From contig JAWKLJ010000002.1 of NCBI GenBank assembly GCA_041392805.1, positions 1,007,001 to 1,071,000 on the forward strand: a DNA stretch of 64,000 nt. The letters run 5' to 3'. The notes beneath the pieces were generated by a model, which saw nothing but the letters and a program-made list of their open reading frames with translations, was not told the DNA's origin and ran no database searches. Below are positions 9,978-17,891 of this stretch, piece after piece; position 1 is the first letter of the stretch, and every line of letters begins with the position of its first letter. The translations under genes were made by a program, and so were the position numbers. This DNA comes from Saprospiraceae bacterium (GTDB taxonomy: Bacteria; Bacteroidota; Bacteroidia; Chitinophagales; Saprospiraceae).

Positions 9978-11480
9978 ATGAAAAATCTGTTGAAGCTAAG
10001 TACCATCCTTTTAGGAGCTATCCTTCTATTCAGCTCCTGTAGCCGCAAAGAACGTTCTGACATCACTGGCTGGAAATACAATGACCAGAAGTGGGGCGGC
10101 TTCGAAAAACTCGATTATGATGGCCAGGTAACTGGACCCAACCTCGTTCTGATAGAAGGGGGTACTTTCTCAATGGGTCAAACTGGTCAGGACGTAACCT
10201 ATGAATGGAATAACGTTCCCCGCCGGGTAACGGTATCTTCCTTCTATATGGATGAAACGGAAGTTTCAAACCATAATTATAGGGAATACCTTTATTGGGT
10301 ACAGCGGGTTTTCGGAGAGTCCTATCCTGAGGTTTATCTGAATGCTTTGCCCGATACCCTGGTATGGCGCGAAGAATTGTCTTTTAACGAACCTTTGGTA
10401 GAGACCTACTTCCGTCACCCTGCTTATGACGAATATCCAGCTGTTGGTGTCAACTGGTTGCAAGCCAATGATTTTTGTCGCTGGCGTACCGACCGGGTGA
10501 ATGAAATGATGTTGATTGAAAAAGGGATTTTGAACTCCAACTCCGATCAAAAAGATGAGGATAACTTCAACACCGAAGCCTATCTCGTTGGTCAGTACGA
10601 AGGTAATGTAAGAAAAAACCTAAAAGATTTGCGTACAGGCGGTGAGCGTGGTGTGCGTTTCGAAGATGGTATTTTGTTACCTGAGTATCGCTTACCTACC
10701 GAAGCAGAGTGGGAATATGCCGCCTTGGCTTTGCAAGGTAACCGCGTTTCGGAAAAAGATGAATTGATTAGCGATCGCCGAATTTATCCCTGGAATGGAA
10801 ATACGGTTCGCTACCAAAAAAGAGATAAACACCAAGGGCAGATTTTGGCTAACTTCAAGAAAAGCTCGGGTGACTATATGGGGGTAGCGGGTAAATTGAA
10901 TGATAACGCTTGTCCTACAGCGCCTGTTCGATCCTACCTCCCTAATGATTTTGGCCTTTATAATATGGCCGGTAATGTGAATGAGTGGGTGCAGGATTTG
11001 TATCGACCCTTGACAAGTGTAACCCTTCGAGATGTTGAAAACCATGATTTAAACCCTTATCGTGGTGGAAAATTTGAACAGAAGATTCTCGATGAAGATG
11101 GTCGCCCTGTTGAAAAAGATAGCCTTGGCCGAATCCGCTATCGTTATGTAGAGGATGACGAGGTGGCTACACGTGATAACTACAAACGTGGGCAAGTATA
11201 TAATTACCTCGATGGTGACCAAGAATCAAATGCTCTTTATGATTATGGTCGTCACACCTTGGTTAGTGATAAGGCAAGGGTCTTCAAAGGCGGTTCTTGG
11301 GCAGATAGAGCTTATTGGTTATCGCCAGGTACTCGTCGCTACAAAGAAGAAGATAAAGCGGATCGTACGATTGGTTTCCGATGCGCCATGATTAGGGTGG
11401 GTGCTCCTTCTGGTAATGAGATGCCATCAGGCAATCAATTCAAAACCAAAAGGAAAAAGCAAGAAAGAAAGTTTAAATAA
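9978..11480 (+). CDS. gldJ: Gliding-motility/T9SS lipoprotein GldJ
   Basis: GldJ is a lipoprotein of the T9SS/gliding apparatus. It has a formylglycine-generating-enzyme (SUMF1) fold related to GldK and is required for GldK stability and motility in Flavobacterium. The protein has 500 residues. A lipobox (LLFSSC, Cys21) is followed by the fold's landmarks: LIEGGTFSMG near residue 59, DETEVSNHNYREYLYW, YRLPTEAEWEYAA, NMAGNVNEWVQDLYRP, and VFKGGSWADRAYW...TIGFRCAM. A basic tail (KTKRKKQERKFK) ends the protein. Charged insertions between the FGE motifs are typical of GldJ rather than of the shorter GldK. It is followed by a terminator-like hairpin and then murF, a gldJ-murF order I know from Bacteroidota. 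Confidence 0.93.
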   Translation: MKNLLKLSTILLGAILLFSSCSRKERSDITGWKYNDQKWGGFEKLDYDGQVTGPNLVLIEGGTFSMGQTGQDVTYEWNNVPRRVTVSSFYMDETEVSNHNYREYLYWVQRVFGESYPEVYLNALPDTLVWREELSFNEPLVETYFRHPAYDEYPAVGVNWLQANDFCRWRTDRVNEMMLIEKGILNSNSDQKDEDNFNTEAYLVGQYEGNVRKNLKDLRTGGERGVRFEDGILLPEYRLPTEAEWEYAALALQGNRVSEKDELISDRRIYPWNGNTVRYQKRDKHQGQILANFKKSSGDYMGVAGKLNDNACPTAPVRSYLPNDFGLYNMAGNVNEWVQDLYRPLTSVTLRDVENHDLNPYRGGKFEQKILDEDGRPVEKDSLGRIRYRYVEDDEVATRDNYKRGQVYNYLDGDQESNALYDYGRHTLVSDKARVFKGGSWADRAYWLSPGTRRYKEEDKADRTIGFRCAMIRVGAPSGNEMPSGNQFKTKRKKQERKFK

Positions 11481-11499
11481 TATATACGAAAAGTAGCTG

Positions 11500-11540
11500 A
11501 AAAGTCTCTGGAGGGGGTATATCCTTTCAGAGACTTTTTT
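11500..11540 (+). terminator. Rho-independent terminator-like hairpin after gldJ
   Basis: AAAAGTCTCTG (11500-11510) pairs with the complement starting CAGAGAC at 11528, followed by six T. The stem is 11 bp with a purine-rich loop. It ends only 12 nt before the murF ATG, which leaves no room for a murF promoter between them. Confidence 0.8.
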
Positions 11541-11552
11541 ATTTCCACACTT

Positions 11553-12857
11553 ATGTCAATAGCTGAATTATACATTTTGTTCCGTCAATCCACGGGCGTT
11601 TGTACGGATACCAGACAGATCGGAGCAGGCAATATCTTCTTTGCACTGAAAGGAGATCATTTCGATGGTAACCAATTCGCTTTAAAGGCCTTGGAAGCGG
11701 GAGCACGGTACGCCGTGGTCGATGCTCCGACGGCCGTCCTAGATGAGCGGTTTATCCTGGTTAATGATGTGCTTTCATGTCTCCAGGATTTGGCAACCTA
11801 TCATCGTCAACAGTTTGATATTCCGCTTATTGCGATAACCGGGAGCAATGGAAAAACAACGACCAAAGAACTCGTTTCGGCAGTGATGGAAAGCCATTAT
11901 CCCGTCCACTATACTAAGGGCAATTTTAATAACCACATTGGCGTACCGCTGACCCTGTTGGCCATGCCTTTGACCACAGAAGTCGCCGTGATTGAGATGG
12001 GGGCTAACCATCGTGGAGAAATAGCCATGCTTTGTCGCATTGCTCGGCCAACCCATGGCATCATCACCAATATTGGGAAGGCTCACCTGGAAGGATTTGG
12101 CGGTTTGGAAGGTGTAAAAGCCGGAAAAGGCGAATTGTATGACTACCTGTCGCAATACAATGGCATGGCCTTCATCAATAAGAAAGAACCCTTCTTGACA
12201 GAAATGGCGCAAGCCGTAAAAATAAAATTGTTTTACAGTCAAGAAGACCAACCTGGTTTATTTGCCTTCCAATTGTTGGACGATAAGCATTTTTTGCAAG
12301 TGGCCTTTAAGGATTATGATGGTCGGGAAACCGTCGTAGATTCTCAATTGGTAGGGACCTATAACTTCTATAATATCATGACTGCGATGGCTATAGGGGT
12401 TTATTTCAAAGTTCCTGCTAAGCGAATCAAACAAGCCATTGAGGCTTATGTCCCCCAAAATAATCGTTCCCAGCTGATGCAATGGGAGGGGCATACCATT
12501 CTTTTGGACGCCTACAATGCAAATCCTACTAGTATGGAACAGGCACTCCAGAGCTTCGGCAAGCGGCAGGAAGCCAGGAAAATGGCGATCCTGGGTGATA
12601 TGCTAGAGCTTGGCCCTACCAGTGAAGAAGAACACCTGCGGATAGCCACCTTGGCGAAAGAAATAACGCCCCAATTGGTGTTGGTCGGCAAAGCCTTTGC
12701 CTTAGCTGCTGCAAAGTTAGGCATAACCCATTTTGAAAACGTTTTGACCCTTCGCGCTTGGTTTATGGAGCAAACCTTTGATGATCACTTGATATTGGTC
12801 AAGGCGTCCAGGGGTATAGGCTTGGAACGCCTGTTTAAGGGAGTTGGAAACAAATAA
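11553..12857 (+). CDS. murF: UDP-N-acetylmuramoyl-tripeptide--D-alanyl-D-alanine ligase
   Basis: MurF adds D-Ala-D-Ala to UDP-MurNAc-tripeptide, the last cytoplasmic step of the peptidoglycan stem peptide. The protein has 434 residues, the usual length. The Mur-ligase ATP loop GSNGKTTT is at residues 97-104. It is followed by TKGNFNNHIGVPLTLL, EMGANHRGEI and the C-terminal-domain signature LLDAYNANPTSMEQAL. The N-terminal substrate domain has STGVCTDTRQIGAGNIFFALKG, the MurF/MurE uridine-binding signature. The ATG follows the gldJ terminator by 12 nt, so expression probably relies on read-through or an internal promoter in gldJ. Confidence 0.95.
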   Translation: MSIAELYILFRQSTGVCTDTRQIGAGNIFFALKGDHFDGNQFALKALEAGARYAVVDAPTAVLDERFILVNDVLSCLQDLATYHRQQFDIPLIAITGSNGKTTTKELVSAVMESHYPVHYTKGNFNNHIGVPLTLLAMPLTTEVAVIEMGANHRGEIAMLCRIARPTHGIITNIGKAHLEGFGGLEGVKAGKGELYDYLSQYNGMAFINKKEPFLTEMAQAVKIKLFYSQEDQPGLFAFQLLDDKHFLQVAFKDYDGRETVVDSQLVGTYNFYNIMTAMAIGVYFKVPAKRIKQAIEAYVPQNNRSQLMQWEGHTILLDAYNANPTSMEQALQSFGKRQEARKMAILGDMLELGPTSEEEHLRIATLAKEITPQLVLVGKAFALAAAKLGITHFENVLTLRAWFMEQTFDDHLILVKASRGIGLERLFKGVGNK

Positions 12858-12871
12858 TCTACCCGTTCGAC

Positions 12872-12965
12872 TTGCTCTTTTGCTGCCATGCTTCGTTGCT
12901 CAAAGCCTCACGTAGCTATGCTATGCTCGGTTTTCGCGTCTCGCCTGGCAACAAAATAGCTGCGT
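12872..12965. repeat. Interspersed palindromic module (convergent-gap family), copy 1
   Basis: Read on the minus strand this stretch contains GAGCATAGCATAGCTACG, then AACGAAGCATGGCAGC followed by AAAAGAG. The same ordered words occur on the plus strand at 55251-55370 (GGCATAGCAGCGCTACGG, AACGAAGTATGGTGCC, GAAAGA). An upstream TTTTGTTGCCAG corresponds to TTTTGGTGCCAG there. It fills the gap between the convergent murF and ureohydrolase-like genes. Confidence 0.7.
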
Positions 12966-12996
12966 CTCCTTGCGTACATTATTTATTTCCAATTCC

Positions 12997-14100
12997 CTAA
13001 GCAAAACGCCTAAAGGCGTTAAACAGGCGATCAGGCAACTCATCCTGGCATGCCATCCGATAATCATTATAGGAACACGGGATAAGGCGGTGCCTTTGTA
13101 ATTTTTTAGGGGTTTTTACAGGTACTTGAATCCACCAACGGCCACTTTTTTTGCTTTTCCAAAACACCAATTGGAAATCGAGGTTTTTGACACTAACGAT
13201 ATATTCGACCAAACCTTCATTGGAAAGGGGATAATCATTTTTGCGATGAAAAAAGCCATCGAGGAAATACCAAAGCATTTGGGCAACAGCTTGCCCTGTT
13301 TGCTCTCTTTGATCGTATTCAGGCCAATAGCCATAAATGCCGAAAGCACCTAATTTATCACTGAGGCCAGCATAGCGACATATCTGGCAAGCTTCTTCCA
13401 CGGTAAAGCCACTAGGTGTTGGTGCCATTTGGCCCGGCGCCTCGGCTTGTTTGAGTGCCGAAAGATGAAAGCCCATGAGGTCAGCGTCCCGAATGATCGG
13501 CTCTAAAGCGGAAAGATCTGCTTTGGCTTTCCCAACACCCATGTATTCGTAATGATGTTCATCCATAAAGGAGAAAGTAGCCGGTGCAACATAGTGACTT
13601 TGGCAGCCAATGACGCTAAAGTGAAATAACTGGGCGCGTTTTCTGGAAAGCAAATCGTAGAAGTAATTATTGGGGAAATCGGCCTCACTGTTTTCACAAG
13701 GGATGCGTTCGTCCACTATATTGACACTGATGGCTGATCGGGTTGTTTTCAGGGCATTGAATTGCGCCAGATTGAGTTTGGGGTTATCCCCTAAAAGAAT
13801 GGGGAAAATTTGGTGCTCGCGCAGTTCTTTTAAGAGTGGACTGATAAAGGAAGGATGGGATTTACGCGTGTTTCCCAGGTCTATTATCCTAAGCCCCTTA
13901 AAAGGGAAACTCATTTGATAAAGGGCCTTACGTACCACATTAGTACCTTCCGTATTGCCGCCAATCAGCGCAATATTTGCTTTGCCCAATTGCTTGGTAT
14001 TGCCAGTAAAGCGTTGCAAATGATGGCCTAATTGCCCAGGGGAAGGCGTCGGTACATCCAGGCTTTCTAAGGAAACACTTTGGAGCCAATTGTCAAACAT
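12997..14100 (-). CDS. Arginase/formimidoylglutamase-fold protein with degenerate metal site
   Basis: The protein has 367 residues and the ureohydrolase layout. The C-terminal half (LSALKQAEAPG, EEACQICRYAGLSDKLGAFG, GQAVAQMLWYFLDGFFHRKN) matches Bacteroidota formimidoylglutamase/arginase-family proteins. The binuclear Mn2+ ligands expected in GGDHS, DAHxD and SxDxD motifs are not conserved. The corresponding stretches read LLGDNP (102-107), NIVDERIP (127-134) and FHLSALKQAE (211-220), where His and Glu replace the acidic ligands. It is therefore probably not an active hydrolase, or it uses different ligands. It converges on murF with a repeat module between. Related proteins occur near gliding genes in other Bacteroidota, but a role in motility is only a guess. 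Confidence 0.75.
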   Translation of the reverse strand: MFDNWLQSVSLESLDVPTPSPGQLGHHLQRFTGNTKQLGKANIALIGGNTEGTNVVRKALYQMSFPFKGLRIIDLGNTRKSHPSFISPLLKELREHQIFPILLGDNPKLNLAQFNALKTTRSAISVNIVDERIPCENSEADFPNNYFYDLLSRKRAQLFHFSVIGCQSHYVAPATFSFMDEHHYEYMGVGKAKADLSALEPIIRDADLMGFHLSALKQAEAPGQMAPTPSGFTVEEACQICRYAGLSDKLGAFGIYGYWPEYDQREQTGQAVAQMLWYFLDGFFHRKNDYPLSNEGLVEYIVSVKNLDFQLVFWKSKKSGRWWIQVPVKTPKKLQRHRLIPCSYNDYRMACQDELPDRLFNAFRRFA

Positions 14101-14422
14101 GAAAGCTTCTTTTTCTGCAAATGTAAGCTTTCACACGTGTTTGAAGCAGACTTTTTAAAAATTACAAGAAAACATCTAAAAATTGAAACCTAAGACTTTA
14201 AAAAAAGTAAAAAACAGATAACACTATTTGATAAGTTAATCACCGCAAATAAGCCTTTGGTGCTTTTGTCTCTGCAACTCATGGTCATCAGATAAATTTC
14301 TATTGGAACAACCAAGATAATCACTTAACTTTGCAGCAACATGCGGTATTCAGTTTGAGGATACTTGTAAAATGGAATAATAGCAACTACCTTTTATTAC
14401 AAGTAAACCAAGACCTCATGCA

Positions 14423-14470
14423 ATGAGAAAACTTAAATTGAACAAATCGATATCAACTAAGGATATATGA
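14423..14470 (+). CDS. Possible 15-residue leader peptide
   Basis: The ATG opens a 15-residue basic peptide, MRKLKLNKSISTKDI. Its stop codon overlaps the left arm of the hairpin at 14469-14497. KLKLNK...I resembles the start of Bacteroidota RiPP leader peptides (class I lanthipeptide-like). No core peptide or modification enzyme is present in the window, so it may be a translated attenuator leader, a degenerate precursor, or chance. Confidence 0.2.
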   Translation: MRKLKLNKSISTKDI

Positions 14471-14497
14471 GGTTTGGCGATTTAGGCGTCAAACCTC
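14469..14497 (+). terminator. Hairpin GAGGTTTG/CAAACCTC upstream of the OmpA-type gene
   Basis: An 8-bp perfect stem (14469-14476 with 14490-14497) and 13-nt loop is followed by TTTGT. It may be an intrinsic terminator or attenuator, since the OmpA-type gene starts 58 nt downstream. Confidence 0.55.
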
Positions 14498-14554
14498 TTT
14501 GTATAATATTTCACCTTTAAACATTCCATGAACTGATTTTAAACTTTATTCCCT

Positions 14555-16021
14555 ATGAAAAAGTCTATTACACTCTTAGTTGCCTTACTAAGTTTAACCT
14601 GCACAAGTGGATTAATGGCCCAAAAGGCCAAAAATGCGAAAGAACCCAAACCCAGTAACATGTGGGAAGTAGGTGCCAATGGCGGATACCTTTTTTACTC
14701 CGGAGACGTTACACCTAAACCAGGTTATGCCTATGGTATCCACATTCGCAAAGCAACCGATTACCTTTTTTCTTTGCGAGCTGATATTATTATGGGCAAA
14801 GCTAAAGGCGAAGGCTCTGGTCGGGAATTTACCAGTGATTGGCTCTCCGGAACCGGTTGGGGTGTTTTAAGTCTGAGTACTTTTCGTTTTGATAAAGCCG
14901 TCCGAAATAAAAACTATTATGTAATGGTTGGGGCTGGTGCCAATTATTTCGAGACGGAATATTTTAATGAGACTACCCCGCAACGCAAGGGAAATATCAT
15001 TCCACGAGAATTTGCACCGCATGCAGGGGTAGGGGCAGGGTTGGCTTTCCGGGTCAGCAAAAAAATGAATATCGGTTTGGAACACCAGGCGATGTTGTTA
15101 TTCGGCCGACGGGCAGACTTGATGGATGGCTCCGAAAAAGAAAGTGGTGTTCGTACCCCTTTCAGAGACCTTGTCAATTATTCCAACATTAAAATAAATT
15201 ACAACTTAGGAAATGCTTCCAAGCGATCCGAACCCCTTTACTGGACAAATCCACTGGAGTCGGTCATGAATGATATTGAAGAAGTGAAGAAAAAGACAGA
15301 TGAAGCATTAGTTGATACGGATAGAGATGGAGTATTTGATATCATTGACCAGGAGCCCAATACGCCTCCTAATGCAACCGTAGATACCAAAGGACGGACT
15401 TTAGATAGTGATAAAGACGGGGTGCCTGATTACCGAGATCGCGAGCCTTATTACCCACCAAGAGCGGGCGAAGAGGTTGATCCTGAAGGTGTAGTGGTCA
15501 ATCCGCTACCTGGCGGCGGTGGACGCCCTGGTGCTGGTGGTGCAGGCGGTGGCGTCACAGAAGGCCGCGTACAAGAAATGATCGACGAAGCATTGGCGCG
15601 TTACCAACTCACCGAATCTGCTAGTTCTGTAACGGAATGGTTCCTGCCTATGGTTCACTTTGGCTCGGATCAGTCAAGTGTCAAATATTCAGATTATGGT
15701 ACCTTGGCTAGCATTGGCCGGATGATGAAAGGAAATCCAAATTTGCGATTGGTGATAACTGGATATACAGATCAAACCGGTCCAGAGAGCTACAATAATT
15801 TATTGTCTTACCAGCGTGCCAAAGCGGTGATTGATCATCTTTCCACTAACCATGGCATTGGTCGTGGCCGTTTTGTGCTTCAATATGGTGGCAAAGAGAA
15901 TGCCTTGGTTCCTTCTAATGCCAGCTATATGAACCGTCGCGTAGAGTTTAGAGTGGCTTCGGCTAGTGATGTGGAAATGGACCCACCTAGCCCTGGTTCT
16001 TCTACTAAATCGGGATATTAA
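14555..16021 (+). CDS. OmpA-family envelope protein with thrombospondin type 3 repeats
   Basis: The protein has 488 residues. The signal peptide ends LTCTSGLMAQ. Residues of roughly 35-220 form an outer-membrane beta-barrel-like domain rich in aromatic alternations (YLFYSGDVTPKPGYAYGI). Around residues 248-300 two calcium-binding TSP3-type segments occur (DTDRDGVFDIIDQ, DSDKDGVPDYRD). A Gly-rich linker and a short helix (VQEMIDEALARYQL) follow. The last 110 residues are an OmpA peptidoglycan-binding domain (LRLVITGYTDQTGPESYN, SYQRAKAVIDHL, MNRRVEFRV). It probably tethers the outer membrane to peptidoglycan. In Bacteroidota such proteins can belong to T9SS accessory complexes, but nothing here proves it. 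A strong inverted repeat closes the gene. Confidence 0.88.
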   Translation: MKKSITLLVALLSLTCTSGLMAQKAKNAKEPKPSNMWEVGANGGYLFYSGDVTPKPGYAYGIHIRKATDYLFSLRADIIMGKAKGEGSGREFTSDWLSGTGWGVLSLSTFRFDKAVRNKNYYVMVGAGANYFETEYFNETTPQRKGNIIPREFAPHAGVGAGLAFRVSKKMNIGLEHQAMLLFGRRADLMDGSEKESGVRTPFRDLVNYSNIKINYNLGNASKRSEPLYWTNPLESVMNDIEEVKKKTDEALVDTDRDGVFDIIDQEPNTPPNATVDTKGRTLDSDKDGVPDYRDREPYYPPRAGEEVDPEGVVVNPLPGGGGRPGAGGAGGGVTEGRVQEMIDEALARYQLTESASSVTEWFLPMVHFGSDQSSVKYSDYGTLASIGRMMKGNPNLRLVITGYTDQTGPESYNNLLSYQRAKAVIDHLSTNHGIGRGRFVLQYGGKENALVPSNASYMNRRVEFRVASASDVEMDPPSPGSSTKSGY

Positions 16022-16040
16022 GTTAAAAATCAGTGAGCAT

Positions 16041-16096
16041 CATTCGCGCTAATTCGTGGCTAAACTTTAAAAGTAAGCCACGAATTAGCACGAATG
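16041..16096. terminator. Long bidirectional hairpin between convergent genes
   Basis: CATTCG-N-GCTAATTCGTGGCT (16041-16061) pairs with AGCCACGAATTAGC-N-CGAATG (16076-16096), giving a 20-bp stem with one mismatched position. It sits 19 bp after the OmpA-type stop and 8 bp before the stop of the convergent DUF192 gene. That position suits a two-way terminator. Confidence 0.75.
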
Positions 16097-16104
16097 TTCA
16101 CTTC

Positions 16105-16650
16105 TCACCACGCTATCCGATCACCTACCTTCAGCCCAAATTTCTTACAAAAACCTGCATTCACCTCCACCACATACTTCGCTGCCACCCCTGAAGGGAC
16201 AGGATCCGTTGATTGAGGTTTCGTATTGGCCTGAATGGAAACAATCTCCTTGTTTTCATTAACATAGATAATATCCAAAGAAATATAAGTGTTTAACATC
16301 CAAAAGCTTTGGGGTTCGTTTTCTTCCATGAGGAACAGCATCCCTTGCTTTTCTTCCATTGACCGACGCCACATGAGCCCCTGGGTGCGCGTGTCTGGCG
16401 TATCTGCAATTTCAATATCGATCTTTTGAATAACACTATCAGATTGCGCTCGGAAGAATTGCAATTCCCCCTCCTTGATAAATTGTGGGCCAATCTTTGG
16501 CTGTTTGGGAATGGTAGATAAAATGATACCACCTGCGATGGGTATCAGCAGGAGTAGCAGGAGAAATCCCATCTTTCGCTGGCGAGGAGTTTGCCCTGTT
16601 TTGGGAGAAGTACTGGATTTCCCTTTTTTACTCGATTTTTTATTAGACAT
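16105..16650 (-). CDS. DUF192 family protein, membrane-anchored
   Basis: The protein has 181 residues. The first 26 are Lys/Ser-rich and cytoplasmic. A single hydrophobic segment (MGFLLLLLLIPIAGGII) then anchors a periplasmic DUF192 domain of about 110 residues. Family signs are RTQGLMWRRSMEEKQGMLFL, the FWMLNTYISLDIIYVNE segment and the C-terminal YVVEVNAGFCKKFGLKVGD. The biochemical function of DUF192 is unknown. The start codon is part of the left arm of the hairpin repeat at 16649-16701, so ribosome access may depend on that structure. Confidence 0.88.
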   Translation of the reverse strand: MSNKKSSKKGKSSTSPKTGQTPRQRKMGFLLLLLLIPIAGGIILSTIPKQPKIGPQFIKEGELQFFRAQSDSVIQKIDIEIADTPDTRTQGLMWRRSMEEKQGMLFLMEENEPQSFWMLNTYISLDIIYVNENKEIVSIQANTKPQSTDPVPSGVAAKYVVEVNAGFCKKFGLKVGDRIAW

Positions 16651-16701
16651 GACTTCAAAAGTTTAAACTAGTGACAAAGCTAGTGAAACTTCTGAAGTCA
16701 T
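16649..16701. repeat. 5'-leader hairpin repeat (GACTTCAGAAGTTT family)
   Basis: ATGACTTCAAAAGTTT (16649-16664) pairs with AAACTTCTGAAGTCAT (16686-16701) with one mismatch. An inner ACTAG/CTAGT pair extends the stem. On the minus strand it reads GACTTCAGAAGTTT..CTAG...AAACTTTTGAAGTC and aligns well to 34861-34909. It overlaps the DUF192 start codon. Confidence 0.8.
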
Positions 16702-16712
16702 GGTTCAAAAAA

Positions 16713-17578
16713 TTATTTAAGCTTTAGGTTGACCGTACCCTCATCTCCATACCCATTTTGCCAGTTATAATCCAGGTTACCCGTACAAGGATCATAAGTG
16801 CCTGACCCCGTCAGTGTTTCCCCAAATGGTTCACCAGAACCTGCTACAAAAGCAATGGTATTATTGACTGGATCGGTAATAGAAAAAGTGGCAGGGGATT
16901 GGTTCTGAGAAGTAAGACCATACACCGCATACCATTCCAGGTAAATGCCGCCACTAAAATCATTCAAGTCATAGGTGCCATCCATATTATCCGTAACCGT
17001 TATTTCTGACTGAAAGCCCGTAATTTCATCAGGGCAGCAGCCATCCGTTGAAGTTCCCCTCGACGTAGAGGCATAGGTCCCTCCAATAGGGATGATCGTA
17101 CAATCGTCATCAATGATGGTCAAGGTATGGGTCTGGGAATTGGTATTAGCCGGACCAGGAAATCCTACCACGCCATTTTGGCCATCCTTTAGGGTAATGG
17201 TCAATACCACATTATGATCAGCTTTAACCGAATTGTCCAATGGTTGAATCAGAATCTCTCCTTTAAAGCCATTCGTACTACTAATACTTAAAGCTTTATC
17301 TGAATTCACGATAGTATAATCGACACCCTCCTGTCCGCCGCTGATGTCAAATGCAACATTTCCCGAGGCAGTTAGCCCCTCTTTCGACGTATAAAAAACG
17401 GGGATACTGACCGGAGATGGCGAATTTTCTGCAATGTTACTGGTAGATGCCGAGAAACGGAAAAAAGACTCGCCTTCGTAGTTGATAATTTCAGGAATAT
17501 CTCTTCACATGCACTCAAAAGAGAAGCCAACACGAGGGCCGATAACAATCGACCATATTTATAAATAATGAAATTCAT
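16713..17578 (-). pseudogene. Frameshifted Calx-beta-like lipoprotein of the SusCD operon
   Basis: An ATG at 17578 encodes a lipoprotein signal ending LLSACEE (lipobox Cys at residue 24). The frame then runs into unrelated sequence and stops at 17372. The adjacent frame, blocked upstream by a TGA at 17505-17507, continues sensibly from about 17501 as DIPEIINYEGESFFRFSAS to the stop at 16713. Losing or gaining one base near 17500 would join the parts into a protein of about 287 residues. Domains after the signal are a Calx-beta-like segment (VSIPVFYTSKEGL...FDISGGQEGVDYTIV...LTITLKDG) and a C-terminal beta domain with SGTYDPCTGNLDYNWQNGYG. It follows susD, so it would be the third, surface-exposed glycan- or peptide-binding subunit. 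It is a true frameshift or a sequencing error. Confidence 0.75.
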
Positions 17579-17661
17579 TGTTGTAATTTTTTATATGCTG
17601 ATCAAAAAAATGGACTTTTAATGCTTTGGGTAATCCACCGCTCTAAGCGCTTGGCAAAGGT

Positions 17662-17840
17662 GGAAGGCGGAAGGCGGAAGGCGGAAAGCGGAAGTGGGAA
17701 GTCGAAAGTGGGAAGTCGAAAGTGGGAAGTCGAAAGTCGGAAGTGGGAAAATTGCGCACCAGAGCTTTTCCGCCTTCCCCTTTCCCATTTCCGCCTTCCG
17801 CCTTCCCATTTCCCCATTCCCCATTCCCCTTTCCCTCTTC
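17662..17840. repeat. Heptamer-arm palindromic repeat, copy B (longest)
   Basis: The left arm (17662-17750) is built of 7-nt words such as GGAAGGC, GGAAGTG and GGAAGTC. The right arm (17766-17840) carries the complementary words. The centre ATTGCGCACCAGAGC lies at 17751-17765. Total length is about 180 bp, against about 50-75 bp in the other copies, so arm length varies. It starts within 52 bp of the susD stop codon and separates susD from the frameshifted lipoprotein. Confidence 0.9.
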
Positions 17841-17891
17841 AAACTACGACTGTCAAAAGTCCAGTTAATAAGAAACCACCGACTACTTCAC

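Larger units (their letters stand above)
14101..14554. other. Intergenic region with a leader-like mini-ORF and hairpins
   Basis: This is the divergent gap of 454 bp between the ureohydrolase-like gene and the OmpA-type gene. It holds an upstream stem (ACTTGTAA near 14364 with TTACAAGT near 14397), a 15-codon reading frame at 14423-14470 and a hairpin at 14469-14497. The first 240 bp (AT-rich) show nothing beyond probable promoter sequence for the minus-strand gene. Confidence 0.6.
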
